Source of the DNA: Odontocerum albicorne | Taxonomy: Eukaryota > Arthropoda > Insecta > Trichoptera > Odontoceridae | Assembly (NCBI GenBank): GCA_949825065.1 | Contig: OX463849.1 | Span: 2,108,001 to 2,172,000 of the forward strand | Reading direction: 5' to 3' | DNA length: 64,000 nt | Shown here: piece by piece, positions 1-43,727 of the stretch | Layout of the letters: each line of letters opens with the position of its first letter | How positions within the stretch are numbered: the first letter of the stretch is position 1 | Notes under the pieces: model-generated | Database searches by the model: none | What the model was told of the DNA's origin: nothing | What the model saw: only the letters and a program-made list of their open reading frames with translations | Made by a program: the position numbers and the translations under genes

Positions 1-857
1 ATTTTACAATACTAGTCTAATTGAAAAATCAAACATATTGCACATCTCATAATGCATTGGAGTTTTTTTTCTTTATCTACCACTTTGTACAGATTTCTCC
101 TGTTACACAAAGGGGGTATGTTACTATACTCAAGAAAATGTAGCATGGTCCCTGTGACGTTTGAAATGTCATGTCTCAAAGGGATGGGGTAAAATCGTTT
201 TTTTTTTACAAATCGAATAGTTTTTTTATAAATCGAAAAATTGTTTTTCTCTAATCTGATATTTTAATTCCTAATTTTCATTATACTGACTTTCTAATGT
301 ATTGTATAATTTTTATCTATCTTTAAATAGGCCAAGATCCACTATGTATTAATAATAATTACAAACATTTTATTTTATGTATAAAAAAAATCGAAAATCC
401 AATTAACGTAGCGACTTTTGACGAACGTGGCCAAATATTATTTGATTTTAACAAACTGCCACATTTTTGCTAATCTGTAACAAGATGTATTAATTTGTCA
501 TTATTGTTAGTTTTATGTAATGTATTTACGTAAATAACTTGATATTTATTAGAATCGAGGCTTATATTAAAGTTGATAAAATAATTAAAATTACTGAACG
601 TCGTTACAAAGTTGTATTGGGGCAAAGTGCAAAATTTAATGTTTTTTTTTTTGACATTTAAACAATAAATGTATAATTCACCAAATATTTTATCAACTCC
701 ATACATTGATGGTTATCATATTAATAAATGTCATATGTTTCCAAATATGTATTAGATAACAGTTAGTCTGTGTAATAAATTACATAACAAAAAATCCCAA
801 ATAATCCACAACCTTTGGTAAATGAATAGATATTGAAAATCCAAACATAATATTCTT
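1..857. other. AT-rich sequence, no gene recognised
   Basis: Only short chance frames are present. Bases 93-112 (atttctcctgttacacaaag) recur at 28691 and 49709, where they lie in a LINE 3' region, so a small LINE fragment may be present. Confidence 0.6.
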
Positions 858-1400
858 TATTGTTAAATATTTGGGTAGTATTTTCTTAGATGATGAGCCG
901 GTTATCGGGGATATTGAACAGTGCAAAGCATTGGAAACAAAGTCAACGGAGCACCAAAACATATATACTCAAACTGAACAGTATTAAAATCTGCTAAGAC
1001 TTAGTACATGACAGTATTTTAGTACCATATTTAATGTTTGAGAGTAAGATGTGTATGTGGGAAAAGACTGAATGGAGCCTAATTTATGCAGTAGAAATGC
1101 ATACACTGAGAAAAATATATGGGGTAACAAAGTATGACAAAATAGGGAATGAAGTGATAAGGAATGAATATAAACTTAAGGCTGTTGTATGTAACATGAA
1201 GAAGAGGAATTATATTGTGAAAGAAGGTATGAAAATGTAAAAAGTCAGAGAAATCATATAAGTTGTATGGGTATGGATGATGAGAAAAAAGGATGTTGCG
1301 ATAGAAAAGTCTGGTGCTCTGTCCTCTCTGCCTAGCCCAATAGAGAAACAGTGTGATGGTATACACACATATATAAGGGATTTTAGTGTCTGCTTTTAAG
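858..1400 (+). mobile_element. LINE 3' end, decayed (reverse transcriptase C-terminal region)
   Basis: Interrupted frames read like the region after the reverse transcriptase palm in insect LINEs: a GxI-type strand, then a degenerate form of LMFESKMWxW and INAVEMxTLRxIYGV. Related copies lie at 2150, 7245, 13728, 34390 and 53590. The end (1318-1360) resembles the terminal codons and short UTR of the family. It is 5'-truncated and full of stops. Confidence 0.65.
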
Positions 1401-1442
1401 CGTATTATCCACAATATATATGTACTATTTCATATATTGTTT

Positions 1443-1735
1443 ATAGTTAAGGCATTAACGTTGTGGAGGTTTAAAGGCATTGTAATTTATTTTATCAAAC
1501 ATTGTTTATTCCCCTTTTTTGTAACGGTATATAGATGAGGTGAAAGCCTTGAAACCTTACCGGTTTCAAGGCTTTCACCTCATCTTCAGGGGAGCACAGA
1601 CAAGTCTTATTTGGCAGATGAGGTGAAAGCCTTGAAATGAGGTGAAAGCCTTGAAAGATGAGGTGAAAACCTTGAAACCAGTAGGGTTATGCCGTTACAA
1701 TAAAGCGGAATAAACAATGTTTGATAAAATACATT
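1443..1735. repeat. Inverted-repeat element with 23-bp perfect hairpin
   Basis: Imperfect termini (tttatcaaacattgtttatt near 1490 and its complement near 1725) enclose a hairpin: arm 1534-1556, five-base loop, arm 1562-1584, all 23 bases paired. Three further direct copies of gaggtgaaagccttgaaa follow at 1619-1676. A diverged relative of the left part lies near 10735-10860. It looks like a small inverted-repeat transposon with internal amplification. Confidence 0.7.
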
Positions 1736-2149
1736 ACTATGTACTATTTCTCTCTTAGAAAAACATAAAGGGCAGAGCCACAAAACTTTTGATTTTAGCA
1801 CATAGATTTTGCCTACATTAAAACCTTAAACTCAATTTATCATGTCCATTTATACTTCCTCTACCATAACTCATACAAACATTTATACTTCCTCCACCAT
1901 AACTCATACAAAGAATCGCACTAATTATCTGTTTTGTGAATCTTTTAAAATGCAATAACTCTGCTCAAGTGCCGTTCCTCATAATGCTGAGGTAACTCAC
2001 TTTCTTCCGGTCACATTCAACACTCAGAGTTTAATTTCGTATCCTGTTGCACATCAACTTTCAATGCATTCTCATGTGCACATATTCCCGCTGCACTGCT
2101 CTTTTCATTCCATAATCTACATTTAACATGTATGTTACACATCAAAATT
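1736..2149. other. No gene; short direct duplication
   Basis: Near 1845-1912 a 34-base stretch (atttatacttcctccaccat core) is present twice in tandem. The rest is unassigned and may be a degraded minus-strand LINE. Confidence 0.4.
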
Positions 2150-2400
2150 TTTTAGGAATCCGCTATTTGAGTAGTATTTTCTCTGATAATGGAAGAGTTA
2201 AGAGATATATCAAGCAGTGTGTAGCGATAGGAACAAAGCCAAAGCACTAAAATATATATTCTTGATCTGGAGAGTATAAATAGTCTACAATAGTATTTTG
2301 GTGCCAACTTTGATGTATGGAAGTGAAACAGACCCAACTCACATTTGACCTTATCTGATATAATCAAGAAAGAAATGTCTAGCAAGTTTTTTTATCGAAC
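2150..2400 (+). mobile_element. LINE fragment (same family as 7245-7830)
   Basis: Frames with stops read IRYLSSIFSDNGRVKRYI and later LVPTLMYGSET, matching the strand after the palm of insect reverse transcriptases. It carries the uninterrupted sequence ggaagagttaagagatat, which is the empty-site equivalent of the TTAA insertion at 6626-7244. A second small fragment (MYGGEMWTWKKTE) lies near 2515-2565. Confidence 0.65.
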
Positions 2401-2565
2401 AATTATTTTTCAAGATGAAATTTAACTATGAAAGACGCATTTAACTGATTTGATATTTTTGCACTGGCTGATTTTTACAGCATTGATTCATGGTTTTTCA
2501 ATATGAATAATTTAATGTTTTATGTATGGGGGTGAAATGTGGACGTGGAAAAAGACTGAGGTGCT

Positions 2566-3119
2566 GAATATATTCGTAATTGTTTCAATAGGGAAAAACT
2601 TCATTCCATCGAACAGTTAGTTCATGGTGTGCATTCATAAATTAATGTAAATATTGGGATAAACAATTTTTTTTTTAATTATACGTTTGCTAAGATATTG
2701 AACAGTCATGGACATCATTAGATTTTTATTATGAACTGAAGTGAACGTATTCCTCGCATAAAGAATTCATCTAAATCATTCTTATACATATTTTTATAAC
2801 CTATTTGTGAATCTTTGGGCGCCTCTAGGCAAATACCTAGGTTTGTCTGTTAGCAAACGCAGTTCTGCTGAAATCTAGAGTTAGACCCAAATATTTGTCG
2901 GCTGGATAGCTACTGAAGAATACTTTCAGAGCAAACATTAGAAAGCAAACTCTTGATTAAAATAGGCTGACTGCTAAGAATATACTCATATACTACCTGT
3001 GGTATTTGGTAACCTTCTGAGTAGTTTAAAATTGTTAAATATTAGTCTAAAAATGCATATTTTTAAATGAGAAAGAATTATCTCTGTAAAGATATTTTTT
3101 TTAAGAAAGGAGAAGACAG
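2566..3119. other. AT-rich, nothing recognised
   Basis: No long frame, repeat or RNA gene was recognised here. Confidence 0.5.
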
Positions 3120-3124
3120 GGGTG

Positions 3125-3665
3125 CCTAATTAAATAAAGGTAAAGGGAGGAAAACCATTTAGGCAGTCGATCGGAGCGTGGTTGTTATTGCGACAGGAGT
3201 TTGAGTACTTGGGCTTGCAAGAAGAATTACGTGTGGAAAAGGTTTGTGTGGGCTCTTGAGTGCGGGTTTTTTTTATGTTCTATATTTGTATATTTTTTAT
3301 TTTATTTTTATGATTGTGTGAGGTATATTGTGGGATGAACGTTTTTGGTCTTTCTGGAGTGATGATGTGTCAGGAGTTTGATTTCGCATGATGTTTCCAG
3401 TTGTAATTGAGTGTAACTGTTTGTCAGGTTGATGAGAATACGCAACGGGGTTTCGTTTTTGTGTAATTGAAAATCGAAAAGAAGTATCGATTTATTTTTT
3501 CATGCTAAATATCCTCAGTGAGATACAGGCAAAAGCCTAGAAAGGCGACAAACCCAGATCCATTAAAATAATGTATGTCCAAATTAAATTACCTGTTGTT
3601 TATTCGCAAATTGTGTATATTTCTTCTCATGTGTATCATAAATAAAATAAAAATTAAATCTTGAT
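3125..3665 (+). repeat. Dispersed repeat family X, copy 1
   Basis: About 540 bases recur at 58358-58900 (same strand) and in part at 55585-55945 (opposite strand). Shared marks are aaaaccatttaggcagtcga near the start and ctcagtgagatacaggcaaa near the end, followed by an A/T-rich tail with AATAAA-like runs. No coding frame is visible. It may be an LTR or the 3' region of a retroelement; neither was established. Confidence 0.7.
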
Positions 3666-3929
3666 ATATTGTAATAATTGTGATCTTTGGTAAAATTCTG
3701 ATAAGTACAAAATTAGTTAGTTCAATCTACCAGCATCTCAAAATTTAAAACTGGTGTACCTGCAGCATACCATAAAACAAAACATATCCTTTCCTTTCAG
3801 ACAAAATCTGCCTGATTCTTGCGGCCAGTGCTGGAAGGATTTTTTTATTATAATGCTATCCTTTATGTTCCTAAAGACTTATTAAAGCATTCACTTGTGT
3901 TTTTATATCAAGCATCCATTTATATCATC

Positions 3930-4660
3930 ATCATCATTGTCAACCAAGGTCGATCCACTGCTGGATGAAGGTCTCCCCAAGTTGACTCCAAATAGTTCGG
4001 TTTTTTGCTCGTTGATGCCATGTGATGCTGCCATGCTTCCTGATTTCATCTATCCAGCGTACTTTCGGTCTTCTTCTAGGCCTCTTTATGTCTCTTGGGT
4101 ACCATTGGATTATTTCAAATGTCCATCGGGTATCAGACATTCTGACTATGTGTCCTGCCCATTGCCACTACATTCTTTTGCACACCTTTATAACATCTTC
4201 TACCTTTGTTATATTGTGGATCCAGGTGTTTCGTTTACGGTCTCTTTTAGTATATCCCAACATGCATCTCTCCATGCCACTTTGTGCGGTCTGGAGCTTT
4301 TGTGTGTTCTTTACTTTGAGTGTCCATGTCTCGCAGCCATACGTAAGTACTGGGAGAATACACTGGTTGTAGACCCTTCGCTTCAAGGATATTGGGAGAT
4401 TACTTTTGAAGATGTTGTTTAAGCGTTCAAATGAGCTAGTTTTGTCCTACGTGCTATTTCCTCCGATATGCCACCTACAAAGGAAATAAGTTGACCCAAA
4501 TACACATATTCCTGGACAAGTTCTAGAAGCTTTCCATCTACGTTTATTGGTTTTGGGGTAGCAAAGCTGTTCATCATATATTTGGTTTTTGATATATTCA
4601 TTTTTAAACCAACTTCTTTGCTGACCTCTGCCAATTCTTGCAGTTGGTGCTGAAGATCAT
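3930..4660 (-). mobile_element. LINE fragment, reverse transcriptase C-terminal third
   Basis: Three consecutive minus-strand frames fit one protein: EVGLKMNISKTKYMMNS and VYLGQLISFVGG (4419-4634), LPVLTYGCETWTLKVKNTQK (4168-4386), then RPRRRPKVRWIDEIRKHG and TWHQRAKNRTIW (3940-4140). These are standard landmarks after the palm in LINE reverse transcriptases. Frameshifts separate them. A second, shorter copy of the 3' end is at 36540-36790. Confidence 0.85.
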
Positions 4661-5099
4661 TTATGTATTGTAACTTATGTAATTAAGGAGCCAAGCATTC
4701 ATAATGTGGACGTTAGCTCCGAATGATTATGTTTTCCATCAAAATATTCTACTACAATACTGAGTAGATATTATAGTGGAAGAAACGTTGTAATGGTTTT
4801 TAATAATGTAAATTGTTGTTACATTTGCAAAGTAGATATTTAAAAAAATAGTGGGCACCACTGAATTATTAGATTTAACTAAGACAATAAAAAACTTATC
4901 CATTTGGTAAATATTTTAAATGCCTTTTTATCTGTGTTGTTAAAAAAATGTGTCTTCTCTTAAGCTTTTAAACCACTTGACTAATTTTTATCAATTACAT
5001 AACGGCTTCAAGCAAATATGTTTACACTAAAATACTCCCAACAGTAAAATGAAATTTAATTTTACACCTGATTTATATTTTATGTTATGTCACCCTGGT
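4661..5099. other. AT-rich, nothing recognised
   Basis: No convincing frame or repeat was seen. Confidence 0.5.
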
Positions 5100-5400
5100 T
5101 GTTCAATATTTGTCTAGATTCATGTGTGAAGGAACTATAGAGGACAATGGGTGGTATGCAAATGTCGAATGGCAATGTACGCAAATTATTGTTTGCTGAT
5201 GATGTGACGTGATGTTGACGGAGAGTGAAGGGAATTACAGAATTTAAACAGTTATGAGAGATGCGAAGTGAGAGAATTTAAACAGTTATGAGAGATGCGA
5301 AGTGAGAGAATTTAAACAGTTATGAGAGATGCGAAGTGAGAGATCTGAGAATGACTGTTGCGAAATCTAAAGTAAAGGTGATGGAAAAGTGTAAAATGTA
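5100..5400 (+). mobile_element. LINE reverse transcriptase fragment with FADD motif
   Basis: The + strand around 5155-5215 reads MQMSNGNVRKLLFADDV, the catalytic FADD box of a non-LTR reverse transcriptase. It continues to a degenerate RMTVAKSKVKVMEK near 5345-5390. The frame is broken, partly by a 34-bp triplication (5239-5340). Confidence 0.75.
5239..5340 (+). repeat. 34-bp tandem repeat, 3 copies
   Basis: The unit begins agaatttaaacagttatgag and is present three times without a difference. It lies inside the reverse transcriptase fragment, so one ancestral segment was locally triplicated. Confidence 0.95.
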
Positions 5401-5429
5401 AAGTAAATACTATTTGTATATTTAACGCT

Positions 5430-5670
5430 TTTATTGCAAATACAATCAGGCGGGCTTATTGCCAGGCGGCAATCTCTTCCAACCAACTAGACAAAAGTAA
5501 ATGAAGCAAGTTACATGGTCGCATAAATCATTCAAATGACTATCCATCCCCACGAAATCCATAAACATATACGTGAGCACGTGCCCACGAACCCCACAAA
5601 GACGGACAATTACCCGAACATTAATTTTCATATAAAGTGAGATATCATCAATAAAAAGGAAAGGAAGGGA
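5430..5670 (-). mobile_element. LINE 3' end with shared LINE/SINE tail
   Basis: On the minus strand the sequence passes from a segment also found at 13966-14050 into a tail (ggttggaagagattgccgcc, then ggcaataagcccgcc) that ends other retroelements at 23.8, 30.8, 40.6, 54.7 and 57.9 kb. The tail contains a small inverted repeat, attgcc...ggcaat. Confidence 0.75.
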
Positions 5671-5699
5671 TGGTGGAGAGGAAAGGAAAAGAAAAATCA

Positions 5700-6060
5700 G
5701 GAATGAAAGACGTTATTTTACTGACTATAAATTAAGAGTTGTTTCAGTTGCTTCTTGAAGCATGCCAAGGACGGAGCGAGTCTTATATTGGTTTGTAACT
5801 GATTCCAGAGTCTCACTGCATGGACAGTAAAGGATGATGTAAAGAAAGAGGCGCGGTGAACTGGAAAGACAAATAAACAATTTCTGTTTGAGCGTAGCGC
5901 TAATCCATGTTTGGAAAGATGCTGAAAATTTTCGGCGATATAATAGGAGCAGCGGGACATTTAAGGATATTATACAATAGAGACAGTATGTGAATTTGGC
6001 GTCTATTTCTAACATTCAACCAGTTCAATGCCTTCTGGTATGAAGTTATATGATCGTACT
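5700..6060 (-). mobile_element. Jockey/I-type LINE, C-terminal end
   Basis: The minus strand reads LRSNRNCLFVFPVHRASFF and FTVHAVRLWNQLQTNIRLA, a well-known C-terminal pattern of Jockey/I-like reverse transcriptases (RSR...LPxxRTSFFxxSF...RLWNxLP). The upstream part is frameshifted. A related degenerate end is at 58880-59085. Confidence 0.8.
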
Positions 6061-6317
6061 TTGTATGGGTGTCTAATTAAAGTGTGGGTGAGTAATGAAA
6101 GATTGGAACAAGTTTAAGGAATTCTGCTTGTACAGTACCGTACAAAGACTGGAATAGGTGGATGGCTGCGACTCAATAATCGGAGATTTCGGTTCACTTA
6201 ATGCTTTTCCGGTGAAAAGTAACAGAGTAAAGAGATTCGTCTTTAGCAGGTAGAAGTTAGTCGTAAGTAAAAGGCAGTAGACTGTGGTAAACTAAGAATG
6301 TATTTTTGACGTTTTGC
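6061..6317. other. No gene recognised
   Basis: Mixed-composition sequence without a convincing frame. Confidence 0.4.
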
Positions 6318-6475
6318 GCTCCTTATGTACGGCCAAACGCTCATCGTAAGCGCCTATTTTCGCCCGTGCATGCCGTCATGACTTGCGAGATATTACATTT
6401 CTCGCACGTTTTCGCATGCATGGGCCGGCCGACTATTGATACTATCTCTCGCGAAGGCCGCGCATAAGGAACATT
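6318..6475. repeat. GC-rich segment with weak inverted ends
   Basis: This 150-base island is much richer in G+C and CpG than its flanks. Its ends (gcgctccttatg and cataaggaac) are partly complementary, suggesting a small MITE, but no target duplication is evident. Confidence 0.35.
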
Positions 6476-6625
6476 TCATTACAGTCGGGACACAACAAGT
6501 ACATCCAACAAAACATCAAACAAGAATTTATGCAACAAAATATCAAAATATAAACAAGAAAATATACACCATATTTTAGGTGATGCATACGTCCGATACA
6601 CGTATTTCCTTAGTTGATAGAAGAG

Positions 6626-7244
6626 TTAACCCTTCCCTTACGGTGCTAAAATTGAAATGCGCGCTCCGGTGTTGGGTAGTGAGTACGCGATAAAAAATTA
6701 GCGATTTTAAATCGGAAAAATAAGAACATTCATAGATAATCCCCTTAATTAATTATAATTGAAGTTAAAAATTATAATAATTGAGATTTATTTGCTGAAA
6801 ACATTAAAAAACCATCTGGCAACGCTCACGGAACGGGCGTACTTCTAATATATTTGCGAGTCCAGAAGATACTGCGGCGCGGAGCGGTACCCCGGCGTGG
6901 CTTACACTTGCGACGATTGAGACAATTGAGCTCCTCGCAATTCAGTGGAGTATGCAAGAGTGAGATGCGAATATAGTGTCGCGCTTCCCGCATACTCTTC
7001 ACCTATCGTCAAGACGAGGCACTCGCAGCGTTTAAATGCGAATTTGTTTTCGATCTTTACAAAACACCTACGATGTAGTCGATAAATTCTGCTTATTATT
7101 AATATTATTTTTTAAATCAATGCGTAAATATATTATGGAGGAATACCTAAAATCTTAACCTTGTATTTATTATATTTATAGAGATATTGATGGTTATTAG
7201 AAGCGACTTGTAGAAGATACCCAACACAGGGAAGGAAAGGTTAA
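6626..7244 (+). mobile_element. TTAA-flanked piggyBac-like MITE, family A, copy 1
   Basis: It is bounded by TTAA at 6626-6629 and 7241-7244, with termini cccttcccttacgg and the complement of cagggaaggaaagg. About 610 bases, no coding capacity. Close copies are at 33264-33903 and 38409-39037. It sits in a LINE: the flanks join as gaagag-TTAA-gagg, as in the unoccupied paralogue at 2189-2202. Confidence 0.88.
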
Positions 7245-7830
7245 GAGGGATATCGAATCGTGTTACGATCGGAAACAAAGTCAATAGGGCACTAAAACAT
7301 TATAATCGAACCGAACAGTATCAAAATATGTTAAGATGATAGTCCACAATAGTATTATGGTGCCAACTTTGATGTTTGAGAGTGAAACATGAATATGGAA
7401 AAAGACTGATAGGAGCCGAATAAATACTGTAGAAATGTGTGCATTGAGAATAATGCATGGGATGGTAATGTATGACAGAATATGGAATGAAGTGATTAGG
7501 AATAATTGTGAACTTAAGGTTGATGTGTTGAGTAAGATGATGAAGACATGGTTTGGGCATGTGGAATGAATGAATAAAGAAAGACTAACAAAACAAATAT
7601 TTATTGCAAATATGAGTAAAAGATGTGTGAGAATAAGACCACGGAAAGTCAAGGTTGGATCAAGTGAATGATATTTTGAAAGAAAGAAAGTCAGAGAAAT
7701 CGTAGAAGTTGTCTAGGAAGCTAAGAATGTGTCGAGATAGGAAAATTTGACACTTGGTCCTCTCTGTGTACTTCGACAGGGAAATGGCATGATGTGTATG
7801 TACTCGTATGTATTTATATTTTAGTTATTT
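7245..7830 (+). mobile_element. LINE 3' end, decayed
   Basis: The + strand carries DIESCVTIGNKVNRALKHY, LVPTLMFESET, INTVEMCALRIMHGM and a later NKERLTKQIFIANM, in broken frames. This is the C-terminal reverse transcriptase region of the family seen at 858, 2150 and 13728. It ends near 7800 with tgatgtgtatgtactcgtat, a typical simple tail. Confidence 0.8.
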
Positions 7831-8157
7831 TTTGCAAATATTCTCTGACAAGAAAAATTTAATAATCTTTTTATCAAGATTTTTCTATTGTATGAATATA
7901 CCGGAATCATTTGTATGCTTGTACCCCTCCAAAAGTAAATAGGCAAATTTATTTATTTATTTATTCGATTCACGACAAGTATATTTTACATAACATGAAC
8001 ATTAGCATACAAGACAAGTTAATTTAAATACATAAAATTGATCTTAAAATAATGTGAAGATACAATAAAACTTAAGTAATAATAATGGTTCAAGAATTTG
8101 GTGCAAAAATTGTAGTTGTGAACTATAAAGTTAAGCATGTCTATAATTTAGAACATA
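7831..8157. other. AT-rich, nothing recognised
   Basis: It contains an (attt)n run at 7949-7970 and no recognisable gene. Confidence 0.4.
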
Positions 8158-9163
8158 CAGGCGGCCCTCGACTTTCGCACATAATTTGTTCCTGAAAATG
8201 TGTGCGAATGTTGAATGTTCGAAAGTAGAGGGATGTAAAAGAAAACATCAAAAATTCTGTTTTAAAATATTTGTTTATCAATAATAATATTTATTTAACA
8301 ATAATATATCAAAAATATTTATTTATCAATATACATATTTAAGTTAACGAGGCGTGTTTAAGTGATTTCAGGTGTTTTCTTTATAAACTTGCCAACAGTT
8401 AGTTGAATACAACCTTTTTTTTCTTTTCTTTTGATTAAGAGTTCTATAACATGCTGTGTCTTTCTCAATCGCCCTACGTACTTGAGATATACGCTCTCCA
8501 TTGGGATCACATTCTTCCATGAAAGTCAAAAAATTGTCAAGATGCATGAAGGCTTCATTCGTATTTTTGATTGTCAAAATTTTAACGATTTTATCAGCTT
8601 CTTCTTCCTCACTTTCATTGTGTATTTCATTTAACTCTTGTTGCTCAATTAAGTATTCATTTGACAGCAGTTCTGAGTAAGATTCAATCAACTCATTAAC
8701 ATCTTCGTTGTTGACGTCCAAGTTTAGTTCATTCATTAGGCTAAGTCTGTGATAGTTTCTGGAGTTTCTTCAAAAATTTTTTGGACATAATTGTTTCCAG
8801 GAACCTTTCATTGTTGACTCTTTTATTTCAGCCCACGAGTCTCCAATATTGTTTATTGCGTTCCATATATTATAGTTCTTCCAAAAAAGTGGGAGCGACT
8901 GCATGGAAGCGAAGCGAGCAACTTTTGCGTTATCGACAAAAATCTTTAAAAGATAATTTTTTTTTAAATGTGCGTTTTAAAATGTGAAGTTTATATATAA
9001 AAAAAGTATATTAACAGTACTAATTTAGCATTCATGAATATTATACCTGTTTTCATTATAAAATAAATATTTTAAAACACATCTTTCCATATTTTTTCTT
9101 ACATTAAATTTTTGTACACATTTTCAGGAACCAATTATATATGAAAATCAAGAGCTGCCTTTA
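8158..9163 (-). mobile_element. Tigger/pogo-type element, C-terminal transposase remnant
   Basis: The left end starts caggcggccctcgactttcg after a TA. The right end is a diverged complement. The minus strand encodes 122 residues (8368-8736), rich in Glu, including EEEEADKIVKILTIKNTNEA, preceded near 8790-8890 by an N-x-IGDSWAEIK-type sequence. This is the acidic C-terminal tail of Tigger-like transposases. The catalytic domain is absent. The paralogue at 35244-36088 has a longer open frame. Confidence 0.72.
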
Positions 9164-9224
9164 TATATATTATGTAATAGTCTTAACTGTAAAACAAAGC
9201 ACTTTCCTTTTTCCAATGTTTTAT

Positions 9225-9715
9225 ATATACTTCTCAACTCCTGTGATATACTTCTTTATATATACTTCTCAACTCCTGTGATATACAGTGGAACCTCTCA
9301 TAACGAGTAATTCGCATAACGAGCTAAACAGATTGTGAAAAAAATGCTCCCTTAACGAGCATTCCGGGTTTTTACGCTCCTTAACAATTTATAAGTATGT
9401 AATTTTATTTGAATAAACGTTCAAAATAAAAAAAATTGAGTATTTTTTTCGGCATGGAACGCATTATCGCATTTTACATTGATTTATATGGGAAAAATTG
9501 TTTCGCATAACGAGTGTTTCCCATAACGAGTAAGATTCTGGAACGAATTATTCTCGTTATGAGAGGTTCCACTGTACTTCTTTATATATACTTCTCAACT
9601 CCTGTGATATACTTCTTTATATATATACTTCTCAACTCCTGTGATATACTTCTTTATATATACTTCTCAACTCCTGTGATATACTTCTTTATATATACTT
9701 CTTAACTCTATTACT
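9225..9715 (+). repeat. Minisatellite with unit near 34 bp, split by a MITE
   Basis: Units of the form tatatacttctcaactcctg plus tgatatacttcttta lie on both sides of the MITE at 9286-9574. About two copies precede it and four follow it. Confidence 0.85.
9286..9574 (-). mobile_element. Tigger/pogo MITE (289 bp)
   Basis: Its ends are cagtggaacctctcataacg and the exact complement, with TA duplications at 9284-9285 and 9575-9576. The inner sequence corresponds to the two outer parts of the larger copies at 16929-18091 and 48447-49431 joined by a deletion. It interrupts a minisatellite. Confidence 0.92.
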
Positions 9716-9878
9716 GACTATCCATATCTAGGGCCACTTCACGGTGAACCCCTTTTCTATCAGACAGGAACATTCAGAGACACTGCATCATTCTTCACGT
9801 CGTCTTGTCATCTTCTCACTGATACTCCCCTCAAAGATGAATTTAAAATAAATACAGTATGCTTTAATTTCTCCTCAG

Positions 9879-43329
<33,451 letters not shown>

Positions 43330-43355
43330 TTGTGATTAAGTACTTAATAATCTAA

Positions 43356-43519
43356 TACAATCCTTTTAACATCATAACTATATGTGTTAAGGGAAATACA
43401 ATCCTTTTAACATCATAACTATATGTGTTAAGGGAAATACAATCCTTTTAACATCATAACTATATGTGTTAAGGGAAATACAATCCTTTTAACATCATAA
43501 TTATATGTGTTAAGGGAAA
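43356..43519 (+). repeat. 41-bp tandem repeat, 4 copies, in katanin 3' UTR
   Basis: The unit begins tacaatccttttaacatcat and is repeated four times with almost no change (one c to t in the last). It starts 26 bases after the stop codon and ends before the AATAAA, so it should be part of the mature 3' UTR. Confidence 0.95.
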
Positions 43520-43540
43520 TGTTTCGAATAGGATCTCCTA

Positions 43541-43546
43541 AATAAA
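43541..43546 (+). promoter_or_regulatory. KATNA1: Likely polyadenylation signal of katanin p60
   Basis: AATAAA lies 212 bases after the stop codon, just after the 41-bp repeats. It is the first canonical hexamer after the gene. Use of this site is inferred. Confidence 0.6.
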
Positions 43547-43727
43547 ATAATGATTCCATTTTAAGGTGTAACTCAGTGAAGCTCTCCCCGAGGGTCTGAA
43601 ATCTCTGATAGTGGATTCTGTTTTAAATTTATTTCCCAAATTTTAATCGATACTTTTTTATTTTAATCTTTCGAATTTAGGTGTCTAATAACCAAGGTAA
43701 ATAATTCTTGAACAAGTTGTATTTTTG

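Noticed and set aside
3895..4422. 175-codon + strand frame
   Set aside because: It is the complement of LINE reverse transcriptase sequence on the minus strand.
7281..7652. 123-codon minus-strand hydrophobic frame
   Set aside because: It is the complement of LINE C-terminal sequence on the + strand; the hydrophobic look comes from AT-rich antisense codons.
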